Shown here one piece after another: positions 1 through 23,870 of a stretch of 64,000 nt of DNA. Each line of letters starts with the position of its first letter. The stretch's first letter is position 1. The translations under genes and the position numbers were made by a program. Below the pieces are notes generated by a model that worked only from the letters and a program-made list of their open reading frames with translations, was not told where the DNA came from and did not search any database. The DNA comes from Leptospira kmetyi serovar Malaysia str. Bejo-Iso9 (GTDB taxonomy: Bacteria > Spirochaetota > Leptospiria > Leptospirales > Leptospiraceae): positions 645,001 through 709,000 of the forward strand of contig NZ_AHMP02000003.1 in the NCBI RefSeq assembly GCF_000243735.2, in the 5' to 3' direction.

Positions 1-1
1 C

Positions 2-2879
<2,878 letters not shown>

Positions 2880-2897
2880 CAAAGGAGAAAGTAAAGA

Positions 2898-3260
2898 ATG
2901 AAACGAATTCTCATCGTGGACGACTCGGCGGTTTTTAGAAAAATTCTGAACCTGCATCTGAGCAATTCCGATTTCGACATACTCGAGGCCGTGGACGGTC
3001 AGGACGGATTGGATAAACTCCGAGGCGATAAGGTGGATTTGATCGTAAGCGATATGAATATGCCGAACATGGACGGGATCACTTTCGTAAAGGAGATCAA
3101 AAAAGATCCGAAGAATAAGTTTACTCCGATCATCATGCTCACCACTGAATCCCAGGAAGAAGTAAAAAGCGAAGGTTTGGCCGCGGGCGCGCGGGCCTGG
3201 TTGACGAAACCGTTCTCGCCGGAAGAATTGGTGCAAACGATCCACAAACTTCTCCCTTGA
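2898..3260 (+). CDS. cheY: CheY-like chemotaxis response regulator
   Basis: This is a single-domain receiver of 120 residues, the usual CheY length. It has the acidic pair in LIVDDS, phospho-acceptor Asp52 (IVSDMNMPNMDG), the conserved Thr in MLTTES and Lys in WLTKPFSPEE. There is no output domain. CheY is phosphorylated by CheA and binds the flagellar switch; in spirochaetes it sets the rotation of the periplasmic flagella. AAAGGAGAAAG just before the ATG is a strong ribosome binding site. It lies between the regulator-ATPase gene and the STAS gene, with cheA one gene further. Leptospira carry several CheY paralogues, so this copy need not be the main motor regulator. Confidence 0.9.
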   Translation: MKRILIVDDSAVFRKILNLHLSNSDFDILEAVDGQDGLDKLRGDKVDLIVSDMNMPNMDGITFVKEIKKDPKNKFTPIIMLTTESQEEVKSEGLAAGARAWLTKPFSPEELVQTIHKLLP

Positions 3261-3267
3261 TAACTAT

Positions 3268-3660
3268 ATGTCATTTTTATTATATACAAATCCGGCAATA
3301 TACGAATCGAAGGATTCTTCGAAATCCGGTTTGAAAGTAACCGTCGAAGGCGAGCTGACGATCTACGAAGCCTCCGAATTCAAGGAGAAGCTCGACGGCG
3401 TAATGAAAGAGTCTCCCTTTTTTTTGGAAATCGATCTTTGGAAAATCGCGAAGATGGACACTTCTTGTCTTCAGATTTTGCTCGCTCTCAAGAAGGAAGC
3501 CAAACGAAAGGACGCGAACGTACGTTTCGTAAATCACAGTCACAGCGTTCTTCGATTGATCGATCTTTTCGGACTGACTGGATTCTTGAGAGATAAGATC
3601 AAACTTTCCAAAGAAGAACGCGAAGAATTTTCGTTTCAATACGGTATGAATAAGGACTAA
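3268..3660 (+). CDS. STAS-domain protein (anti-sigma-factor-antagonist family) in the che operon
   Basis: The product has 130 residues. The STAS fold is seen in LKVTVEGELTIYEASEFKEKL, FFLEIDLWKIAKMDTSCLQIL and RFVNHSHSVLRLIDLFGL. Ser66 in DTSC stands where SpoIIAA-type proteins are phosphorylated. A short charged tail extends the domain. The gene is 7 bases after cheY and ends 2 bases before cheA. STAS proteins in che operons are known from other bacteria, where they are proposed to act as scaffold or adaptor elements, or as targets of PP2C and RsbW enzymes. No RsbW or phosphatase lies in this operon, but one lies about 12 kb away. Its exact role is not established. Confidence 0.85.
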   Translation: MSFLLYTNPAIYESKDSSKSGLKVTVEGELTIYEASEFKEKLDGVMKESPFFLEIDLWKIAKMDTSCLQILLALKKEAKRKDANVRFVNHSHSVLRLIDLFGLTGFLRDKIKLSKEEREEFSFQYGMNKD

Positions 3661-3662
3661 AG

Positions 3663-5843
3663 ATGGATCTTTCCGAAGTCAGGGACACGTTTATATCCGA
3701 ATCCGAAGAATTGCTTTCTTCTATGGAATCCAATCTTTTGATTTTGGAAAAGGATTCCGGAAACACCGAGGGAATTCATTCGGTGTTTCGTGCGATTCAC
3801 ACGATCAAAGGAACTTCCGGGATGTTCGGTTACGAACCGATCGAAACGTTTACGCACGATGTGGAAACGTTTTTGGATCGGATCCGTTCCGGTAAACAAA
3901 ACCTGACCAAAGAAGGAATCGAATTTCTTTTTTTAGCCTGCGATCATATCCGTCATCTTGTGGGAATCGTGGGCGATACCCTCGTGCTCGATTCTAAAAC
4001 TTCTCATAGACAAGCCGAGCTGATTCAACTCGTGAAAAAACTTCTTTCCGAAACCTCCGCGGAGAGAACACAAACAACTTCGGATTCGGGGAAGAATGGC
4101 GAATCCAAAAAGAATACGATATCGTCGGGCTTTAGCCTTCCTTCCAGTTCCGCGTATTGGCAGATCACCCTAGTTCCGAATCCGCATCTTTTCGAATCGG
4201 GAATGGATCCTTATACGTTCATCAAATACTTATCCCAATCCGGAAAGATCAGACATCTTTTCGTATATCCCGATTCGATTCCCGATTGGGAAAGTTTTAA
4301 TCCGGAGTTATCGTATCTCGGGTTTGAAATTTCCTACGAATCCTCTTCGGACGGAAACGAAATTCATTCCACGTTTGAGTTTGTCAAAGAAGGAAGTTAT
4401 CTAAAGATTCTCCCTCCGCGATGCGCCTTAAGTTTTTTTGCGGAGAATTGCGATAACTTTCCATTGGGCAAGGAGGTTTATTTAAACGCGCTCGAGATTC
4501 AAAAATCGTTAAACGAAGAGGAAATCGAAAAATTAAGAAATAAATCCGACGGGCTCGTATCCGAAGAAAATTCGAGTTCCGTGATCGACTCGGGCGCCTC
4601 GCCTTCCGGTTCTTCTTCCCTTACGGAGAATGGAAAAGAATCCGAAACCCTCAAGATGCAAACCAAAACCTTACGAGTCGATTCTTCCAAGATCGACACG
4701 TTAATCGCTCTTGTGGGAGAATTGATCACACAAGAAGCGAATCTCAGCAGAAGAATCGGAGAAACGGAAGACACTCAGCTGATCGAAAGTTCGGAATCCT
4801 TGTATCGTCTTGTCAGCGAGATTCGCGAGTTCGCTCTCAGTCTTCGTATGGTGCCGATCGCGGATCTTTTTGAAAAATACAAACGGGTCGTTCGCGATCT
4901 TTCCAAAGAACTCAACAAACAAGTGGAACTGGAGATCATCGGCGGAGAAACCGAACTCGATCGATCCGTGATCGAAAAAATCGCGGACCCGATCGTTCAC
5001 ATTCTTAGAAACGCACTCGATCATGGAATCGAAACGGCGGAGGAAAGAATTCAAAAAGGAAAACCCGCCACGGGGAAATTACAAATCCAAGCAAGTCACG
5101 GCACGGGAAGTATATTGATCGTGATCCAAGACGACGGAAAGGGTTTGGACGCGGAGAAGATCGTCGAAAAGGCGATTGCAAAGGGACTGATCGGACGAGA
5201 TCAGAATCTATCCGAATCCGAAATTTATTCCCTGATCTTTCAGCCCGGATTTTCGACCGCCGAACAAGTCACCAATCTATCCGGCCGGGGCGTCGGTATG
5301 GACGTGGTTCTTCGTAACATAGAATCCCTGCGCGGAACCGTTCAGATTCAAACGGTAAAGGATCAAGGTAGTTCCTTTCAAATTCGTTTGCCTCTGACTC
5401 TTGCGATCATAGACGGTTTTTTGGTTAAGGCTTCCGGTCTTTACTTTATCGTTCCGATGCAGATGGTGCGCGAAACGGTGGAATCCAAGGTCGTATTGAA
5501 CGGTTCTTCGGCCGGAACCATGAATCTACGCGGCGAACTTCTACCAGTGCTTCATCTTTCCGAATTTTTGGTTTTGGAAAGATCCGCATTCGAAAAAGAG
5601 AATATTCTGATATTAGAATACGAAGACAAGTCCTTCGGGATCGTAGTGAACGATCTTCACGGAGAGGTTCAATCCGTGATCCGTCCGATGGCGGAAATTT
5701 TCAAAAATATCAAATGTTTCAGCGGCACCTCGATCTTGGGAAGCGGTGAAATCGCGTTTATACTCGACGTTCCGGGATTGTATAATTCGATCCGAGATCA
5801 GGAACAAAATAAGAACAGGGAGCTTACCGCTAAGACGGGTTAG
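3663..5843 (+). CDS. cheA: Chemotaxis histidine kinase CheA
   Basis: This 726-residue protein has the class II kinase architecture. P1 (HPt) comes first, with the phosphorylated His46 in FRAIHTIKGTSGMFG. A domain at about 155-290 begins with aromatic and proline-rich residues (YWQITLVPNPHLFESGMDP), then a Ser-rich linker. P3, the dimerisation helices, is LRVDSSKIDTLIALVGELIT. P4 (HATPase) has the N box in HILRNALDHGIE and G boxes DDGKGLD and GRGVGMDVV. The C-terminal CheW-like P5 domain is IDGFLVKASGLYFIVPM. It phosphorylates CheY and CheB in response to receptors. The ATG follows the STAS stop codon by 2 bases, which suggests translational coupling. The 155-290 domain takes the place of a classical P2 domain. 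Confidence 0.95.
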   Translation: MDLSEVRDTFISESEELLSSMESNLLILEKDSGNTEGIHSVFRAIHTIKGTSGMFGYEPIETFTHDVETFLDRIRSGKQNLTKEGIEFLFLACDHIRHLVGIVGDTLVLDSKTSHRQAELIQLVKKLLSETSAERTQTTSDSGKNGESKKNTISSGFSLPSSSAYWQITLVPNPHLFESGMDPYTFIKYLSQSGKIRHLFVYPDSIPDWESFNPELSYLGFEISYESSSDGNEIHSTFEFVKEGSYLKILPPRCALSFFAENCDNFPLGKEVYLNALEIQKSLNEEEIEKLRNKSDGLVSEENSSSVIDSGASPSGSSSLTENGKESETLKMQTKTLRVDSSKIDTLIALVGELITQEANLSRRIGETEDTQLIESSESLYRLVSEIREFALSLRMVPIADLFEKYKRVVRDLSKELNKQVELEIIGGETELDRSVIEKIADPIVHILRNALDHGIETAEERIQKGKPATGKLQIQASHGTGSILIVIQDDGKGLDAEKIVEKAIAKGLIGRDQNLSESEIYSLIFQPGFSTAEQVTNLSGRGVGMDVVLRNIESLRGTVQIQTVKDQGSSFQIRLPLTLAIIDGFLVKASGLYFIVPMQMVRETVESKVVLNGSSAGTMNLRGELLPVLHLSEFLVLERSAFEKENILILEYEDKSFGIVVNDLHGEVQSVIRPMAEIFKNIKCFSGTSILGSGEIAFILDVPGLYNSIRDQEQNKNRELTAKTG

Positions 5844-5893
5844 GGATTAGAAATACGGAATTATTTTACAGATTTTGAATATGGAGAAAACAG

Positions 5894-8839
<2,946 letters not shown>

Positions 8840-8852
8840 TAAGAGGCGGACG

Positions 8853-9371
8853 ATGAACAATACTTTGGAGGAAAACCAGTTTCTTACGTTCTATCTCGGA
8901 GAAGAATGTTATGGAATTGGAATATTAAACATCAAAGAGATAATCGAATACTCCGGTTTGACGAACGTTCCCTTGATGCCCGAGTTCATTCCCGGCGTGA
9001 TCAATCTAAGAGGAAACGTGGTTCCGGTCGTGGATCTAAAACACAAGTTCTTCAAAAGTAAGATAGAACCCGATCGAAAGACCTGCGTGATCATCGTCGA
9101 ACTCCACTCGCAAAGAAACGGAGACGCAAAAGAAAAGACCGATCTCGGTATTCTCGTCGAATCCGTTAACGAGGTCGTATCGATTCCGGGTAACGATATA
9201 GAACCCGCACCCACATTCGGTTCAAAGATCAAAGTGGATTTCATTTTGGGAATGGCGAGACAGGAGAACGGGTTTATCATCATCTTAAACACGGAGAAAA
9301 TTCTCAACTTGGAAGAATTGAGTTCGCTCGAGGAAGGTCCTCCCGTCGAAGCGCTCGTGGAAAACGCATGA
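8853..9371 (+). CDS. cheW: Chemotaxis coupling protein CheW
   Basis: This 172-residue CheW-domain protein joins CheA to the receptors. Family signatures are FLTFYLGEECYGIGILNIKEI at the start, then LMPEFIPGVINLRGNVVPVVDL, LGILVESVNEVVSIPG and ILGMARQENGFIIILNTEKIL. AGAGG 7-10 bases before the ATG serves as ribosome binding site. It follows the chemoreceptor gene by 13 bases, and its stop overlaps the cheD start by 4 bases (ATGA), so the two are translationally coupled. A 15-residue acidic C-terminal tail goes beyond the domain. Confidence 0.94.
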   Translation: MNNTLEENQFLTFYLGEECYGIGILNIKEIIEYSGLTNVPLMPEFIPGVINLRGNVVPVVDLKHKFFKSKIEPDRKTCVIIVELHSQRNGDAKEKTDLGILVESVNEVVSIPGNDIEPAPTFGSKIKVDFILGMARQENGFIIILNTEKILNLEELSSLEEGPPVEALVENA

Positions 9372-9871
9372 CGGAACCGGATACGATCCGGGATCTTTTT
9401 TTGCAACCCGGAGGTTTTTGTTGGGGCAGAAGAAACCTGAGAATCAGAACCCTTCTCGGTTCCTGCGTTTCGATTTGTTTCTGGAACCCTTCCCTTCTTT
9501 ACGGAGGAATGGCGCACGTTATGCTACCGTCTCGGCCGAGCGGAGACGTTCGTCCGAACCTTGACGCGAAGTACGCGGACGACGCGCTCCAGCTTTTTTT
9601 TGAAAAGATCGGACAAACCGGAGGAAGAAGCGGTCACTATCAGATCAAACTTTTCGGAGGAGCTTCCATGTTTTCGACGGAAGAGGAAAAACTTCTCGAG
9701 ATCAAATCGGAACGCGATATCGGAATGAAGAATATCCATTCGATTCGAGAACTCTTGAACAAAAATCGTCTTGCGATCACTTCCGAAGACCTCGGAGGTT
9801 TTTCCCATAGAAGGGTTTTCTTTTCGCTTTGGGACGGAGAAATTTATGTGGAACGTCCCGAGAGCGCATAA
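9368..9871 (+). CDS. cheD: Chemoreceptor glutamine deamidase CheD
   Basis: This 167-residue protein belongs to the CheD family, which deamidates receptor glutamines and, in some species, interacts with a CheY phosphatase. The catalytic Cys33 lies in LLGSCVSICFW and the catalytic His50 in YGGMAHVMLP, both in the family context. Downstream IKLFGGASMF and FSHRRVFFSLWDGEIYVE are also typical. It overlaps cheW by 4 bases and is followed 3 bases later by cheB. The target is most likely the chemoreceptor encoded at 5894-8839. Confidence 0.94.
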   Translation: MTEPDTIRDLFLQPGGFCWGRRNLRIRTLLGSCVSICFWNPSLLYGGMAHVMLPSRPSGDVRPNLDAKYADDALQLFFEKIGQTGGRSGHYQIKLFGGASMFSTEEEKLLEIKSERDIGMKNIHSIRELLNKNRLAITSEDLGGFSHRRVFFSLWDGEIYVERPESA

Positions 9872-9874
9872 CGT

Positions 9875-10918
9875 ATGATCCGCGTTTTTATCGTAGACGA
9901 TTCCGCCGTCGTTCGTCAGGTCCTTACGCAAATTCTAAGCAAGGATCCGGAGATTGAAATCATAGGATTCGCGTCCGATCCGATCTTTGCGTCCGAAAAA
10001 CTTTCCTCGGTTTGGCCGGACGTTTTTATTCTCGATGTGGAAATGCCTCGTATGGACGGAATTTCCTTTTTAAAAAAGATCATGTCGGAACGGCCTACTC
10101 CCGTGATCATCTGTTCCTCGTTAGCCGAAAAAGAATCCGAAACCGCCGTACTCGCGATGAAACTCGGAGCGATCGACATCATCGAAAAACCTAAAGTCGG
10201 TTTAAAAAATTTTCTGGAGGAATCGGAAATCCTCTTTACGGATTCGATCAAGGCCGCTTCCAAAGCGCGGATTAAATTTCACGCGTCGCACAACGGCGAT
10301 TCCGGTTTTTTTGAAAATCATAAACAAACGAAAGCGGATTTTTCCAAGATCAGCACGACGGATAAGCTGATTGCGATCGGAACGTCCACCGGCGGCACGC
10401 AGGCTTTGGAATTCATTCTCACCCAATTGAACGTGCATTGTCCGGGAATTGTGATCGTACAACATATGCCCGAAAAATTTACGGAAGCGTTCGCCAATCG
10501 TCTGGATCAAATCTGCGAGATTCAAGTGAAAGAAGCGAGGGACGGAGATCGAATCCAACTGGGTTCGGCATACATCGCACCCGGTAATAAACACATGGAA
10601 ATTTATCTAAGCGGCGCTCAGTTTCACGTTCGTATTTTGGACGGACCCTTGGTCAATCGTCATCGACCTTCGGTGGATATTCTTTTCAATTCGGTGGCTA
10701 AGGTCGCGGGTAAAAACGCGAAAGGAATCATCATGACGGGAATGGGGAACGACGGCTCCAACGGACTTTTGAGAATGAAACAGACCGGCGCGTTTACGAT
10801 CGCACAAGACGAGAATACTTGTGTCGTTTTCGGAATGCCCAAGGAAGCGATTCTAAAAGGCGCCGTGGATACGATTCTACCTTTGACCAAGATCGTAAAA
10901 GAGGTTCAGAATTTTTAA
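9875..10918 (+). CDS. cheB: Receptor methylesterase/response regulator CheB
   Basis: The product has 347 residues. The N-terminal receiver has Asp54 (ILDVEMPRMDG) as phospho-acceptor. The C-terminal methylesterase domain shows the triad Ser171 (IGTSTGGTQA), His197 (IVQHMPE) and Asp293 (MTGMGNDGSNG). It removes methyl groups from receptor glutamates, and can deamidate, when phosphorylated by CheA. It is the last gene of the operon and is followed by a terminator hairpin at 10951. The methyltransferase gene cheR is not nearby and must lie elsewhere for adaptation to work. Confidence 0.95.
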   Translation: MIRVFIVDDSAVVRQVLTQILSKDPEIEIIGFASDPIFASEKLSSVWPDVFILDVEMPRMDGISFLKKIMSERPTPVIICSSLAEKESETAVLAMKLGAIDIIEKPKVGLKNFLEESEILFTDSIKAASKARIKFHASHNGDSGFFENHKQTKADFSKISTTDKLIAIGTSTGGTQALEFILTQLNVHCPGIVIVQHMPEKFTEAFANRLDQICEIQVKEARDGDRIQLGSAYIAPGNKHMEIYLSGAQFHVRILDGPLVNRHRPSVDILFNSVAKVAGKNAKGIIMTGMGNDGSNGLLRMKQTGAFTIAQDENTCVVFGMPKEAILKGAVDTILPLTKIVKEVQNF

Positions 10919-10950
10919 AGGCTCGGAGCAGCGCGCTCTGTGGTCTAAAG

Positions 10951-10996
10951 AAAAAAAACGGCGAACCCAAATTGTGGACCCGCCGTCGTTTTTTGT
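10951..10996. terminator. Bidirectional intrinsic terminator between cheB and the carboxylase gene
   Basis: An A-run followed by ACGGCG pairs with CGCCGT, and a T-run follows; the loop is about 17 bases. Read on either strand, a GC stem is followed by a run of T. It lies in the gap between two convergent genes, which is the expected place. Confidence 0.75.
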
Positions 10997-11022
10997 TATG
11001 CGAAAACGAAAGGAAAGAATTT

Positions 11023-13770
<2,748 letters not shown>

Positions 13771-13773
13771 GTC

Positions 13774-15428
<1,655 letters not shown>

Positions 15429-15518
15429 GCGAGAACCTTTAAATGGAATGAAATATATCCAGTTTTTAAAGAAAGGATTCTCGGGAAAGTTAAATTCGAA
15501 CCCGATCGACGGGAGAAA

Positions 15519-15831
<313 letters not shown>

Positions 15832-15848
<17 letters not shown>

Positions 15849-18648
15849 TCGAAGCCTTGTGTTGAAAATTCTTCTTGAGAACGAGAACGTTCTTACCGCC
15901 TTCGCTGGAATAATCGACCGAATCCATCAGCTTTTCGATCAGATAGACTCCGAATCCACCTTTTCTTTTGCCGCTTAGATTGTCTTCGATCGAAGGCTCT
16001 CGAACTTCCTTTCTCTGAAAGACTTTCCCGGAATCAATTAATACAATGGTGATCCAGTCCCCTGTAAAGCGTATTTTGCATTCGAACTTTGGATTTTTCA
16101 AATCCGTATTTTCATAACCGTGCATTACGATATTCGTACCCGCTTCGTCGCAGGCTAAAAGAATATCGTCTCGCAGAGATTCTTCGAGGTTTCTGACCTT
16201 GATCGTTTCATATACGAATTCTCGAAACAAAGGAATCGACGAGGTGTTCGCTTCGAATTCTCTGGAGAATTGATAGTCATCGTTGAATTTCAGAATCATC
16301 ACGGTGAAGTCGTCGAAAAGTTCGGGCGCACCCGAAAATTCACGAACGAGTTTGAAAAGTTCTTCGATGATCTGCGCGGAAGGAAGATGTTTTCTCGCGA
16401 TCACTTCGCGTATCATTCTTTCTAAACCGAACTCCTCGTCCTTCGCGTTTTTCTCTTCGATGGCTCCGTCCGTATAAAGAATGACCATGTCCCCGGGTTC
16501 CACGATCATACTTCCACCCTTGTAACTCGCGGAAGTAATGACTCCGAGCGGAGGACCGGAACCTTTGATGAGTTCCCAGGTTCCGTCCTTGCGAATCAGA
16601 ACCTGATCGTTGTGACCCGCGGATGCATAATCTAAAGTGAATATAGCGGGATTGTAATGTATAAAGAATGTGGTTACGAACATTCCATTGTGGGAATCTT
16701 CGTAGATCAGGGCGTTTCCTTGTTTTAGAATGTCTTCGGGATTGAGATCGTGATTTCTCGCCAACGTACGAATGATCGAGGAACTCATCGCCATAAAGAT
16801 CGCGGCGGGAAGACTTTTTCCCGAAACGTCCGAAACCAAAAAGGAATATTGTCCGTCTTGGTATTGATAGTAATCGTAAAAGTCTCCCGAAACTTCTTTT
16901 GCGGGAACGGACTTAACTCCCAAATCAAAGTTGGATCGGAACGATTTCGGTTCCGGTAGAATGTTCTTTTGGATTTCCCTCGTGATTTCGATTTCCCGTT
17001 CCAAGGAACGTTGCATCGCCTTTCTCGAGATCATCTCATTTTGGAGATTGAGCGTTTCGTGACCTCTCGCGATGAGAGAAGCGAAGGTTTGTAAAAGGCG
17101 AAGATGAGAATAGTTGTAGGAAAGTTTATCCACTCGATCCGAAACCGTGATCGCGCCGAAGGCGCTTCTTCCCTGATGCGTCAACGGAAGAACGATATAA
17201 GAACCTTTCAAATATTCCAGATCCAAGTCGTGATCGAATGAGAAATTTTGAATGTCTTCTTTGACGGTCGTTTTTTCCTCTTCGATGGAACGATGGATAA
17301 AACTTCCCTGATAATTCGTGGTTCTGAAAATTTCCACCGTCTTTTCGGACGTGTATGAGATCGAAGTAAGAATTCCCATCTTACGGTTGATGAGAAAAAT
17401 TCCGGTTTTACTCGCGTCCATTTCGCTGTGGATCACGGGAATCGATTGTTTCATCAGATCGGCTTGATTCTTAGCCGAAGAAACCACTTGCGAAAGTTCG
17501 AATAAACTTTCCAACTCGGAAACTTTCTTTCGAAGATCCTTGTTCGCGGCTTCTAAGTTTTGTAAAAGACCGGTCTTTTGGATCGCGAGCGCGGAGGTTC
17601 CCGAAAAACTTAGGAATAGTTCGAGATCGTCCTCCGTAAAAAAAGTGCGATCGATCGTGTTGATCGCCTCGATCACTCCGATCACCTGACCTTCCACCAA
17701 AAGAGGAGCGGCCATAATATTTCTCGTAACGAAATGAGACGCTTTATCCACTTCCCGATAAACTCTCGGATCGTTCATCGCGTCGTTGATGATCATCGGT
17801 TGTTTGTCTTGAACGACCATTCCCGCGACGCCCTTGCCGACGGGAACACGGACCTTCGTAACCTCGTCCTTTTTTTCACCGAGTACAGTGTGAAAGTACA
17901 GAAATTCTTTCGAATCGTCCAAAAGAAGAACGCTACAGGCTTCGGTGCGAAATACGGATTTGGAGGAAAGCATGATCGCTTCCAAAAGTTGGGAAAGATC
18001 GAGAGACTTGTTGATGAGTCCCGAAACTCGAATGATTTCGGTTAACAAAAAATCGAAACGATCGGTTTGTTTACGGATTTGTACGGATTCGAGCGCGACT
18101 CTCGAGGTGGTCATTAAGGAAAGAACGACTAACGACGATTCGCCGGAAACGAAGGATTCCTCCAAAAGATCGGAGATGATCCGAGTGGTCGCTCTTAAAT
18201 GTTCGAAATCGGATTCTCTAAATTCTCCGCCGCTTCCGTTCGGTCTTCCGAGAAAGATCGTTCCGAAGATTTTCTTTTGATTGTCCGACGACGAGGCTCC
18301 GAGTTCTCCGACGTGTAACACGCAACAGACTGAGTTTTGTTCCAAGGGTGGAATGAATTTGCTCGGACTGCTTCCCTTTTTGAGGTTTACGTCCTGACCC
18401 GTTTTAAAACAAAATTCGGAAACGAGTCTCGCTTCTTCGATCGCATTGGGGGGAGGATTTCCGTGAATGGATTTGAGACTTCCGTCTTCTAAACGAAAAC
18501 TGAATATACCGAATTGAGCGGTTGTGAGTTGTATGATTTCCGTGAGGAGGGATTCGAAAACAATCGTCAGACCCGGATTGTCTTCCAGGTAAAGGTTTCC
18601 ATCAGAACTCTGTCTGAGGAGAGAATCCTGTTTTTTACTCGAGATCAA
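15832..18648 (-). CDS. Three-GAF PP2C phosphatase with C-terminal RsbW-like kinase domain
   Basis: The product has 938 residues and no transmembrane segment. GAF-like domains lie at about 25-165, 210-360 (the clearest: [22 protein letters not shown]...[21 protein letters not shown]) and 385-540. A coiled segment ([21 protein letters not shown]) leads to an RsbU/SpoIIE-type PP2C domain with metal-site motifs [32 protein letters not shown] and DDFTVMIL. The last 130 residues are an RsbW-type HATPase ([32 protein letters not shown]). So a phosphatase and a serine kinase-like domain sit in one chain, next to their probable STAS substrate. The GAF domains probably sense small ligands. A coiled-coil gene precedes it by 9 bases. 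Confidence 0.92.
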
Positions 18649-18657
18649 AGCAGAGGT

Positions 18658-18966
18658 TCAGCCGGCCTGAAACTTTAAGGATTCTTCCCGAAGTTTCTTA
18701 TTCGCATTTTCTAATTCTCTAATGCGAGTCAAGGCTCCCATCAATTCTTCTCGGGAAAGATTCGTAACGACGTTGGTCGCGTCGAAAGCTTCTTTTGCAT
18801 CCTTCAATTCTCTACCGGAATACTGAATGATGCCTTCGTACATACGTATGATTTCATCCGCGTTTTCCAATTCCTGCTCGTTGAGTCTTAGAACTTTTTC
18901 GTATCCTTTGATAATATCGTTTTGGATCTTTAGTTTTTTTTGTAAATCCTCGATCGACTCACTCAT
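18658..18966 (-). CDS. Small coiled-coil protein, first gene of the partner-switch operon
   Basis: This 102-residue protein is almost wholly helical with heptad repeats (IEDLQKKLKIQNDIIKGYEKVLRLNEQELENADEIIRMYEG and LMGALTRIRELENANKKLREE). It has no cysteine, no signal peptide and no membrane segment. AAAGGAG 8-9 bases before the ATG is a strong ribosome binding site. It lies 9 bases upstream of the GAF/PP2C/RsbW gene. A scaffold or oligomerisation partner for that enzyme is the simplest guess; no family was recognised. Confidence 0.8.
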   Translation of the reverse strand: MSESIEDLQKKLKIQNDIIKGYEKVLRLNEQELENADEIIRMYEGIIQYSGRELKDAKEAFDATNVVTNLSREELMGALTRIRELENANKKLREESLKFQAG

Positions 18967-19026
18967 CCGTAACCACTCCTTTTATTTGTATTGACTTCAA
19001 GGAAATCGGTTAAAACCTGATTTCTT

Positions 19027-19102
<76 letters not shown>

Positions 19103-19294
19103 GTCACGACTTCCGCCACTTGAGTTTTTAAACTTTCGGCACTCTGTCAAACTCTTTTACTGTCCCATTCCGACTCCGAATTTCATTTCTTGATTCTACT
19201 CTTCAAATCCGGCGAAAGCTTTCTTTTTTTATGGTCTTTTGTTCCGTAGAAAGAATGTTCGGTAAAGAAAACGAAATCCTCGTTTCGATAGACT

Positions 19295-20002
<708 letters not shown>

Positions 20003-20004
20003 GT

Positions 20005-20541
<537 letters not shown>

Positions 20542-20554
20542 AAAAAATAAATAT

Positions 20555-23791
<3,237 letters not shown>

Positions 23792-23870
23792 ATTATTATA
23801 AAATCTGAATGCTTTCTTTGAAGCCCATAAGTTTTACGGAAAAATTTTCGGAATTCCGACGAAATCTTGA

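Noticed and set aside
23848..23859. 12-base palindrome TCGGAATTCCGA after the RND gene
   Set aside because: Short, with a GAATTC core common in this DNA; no loop or T-run, so neither operator nor terminator is supported.
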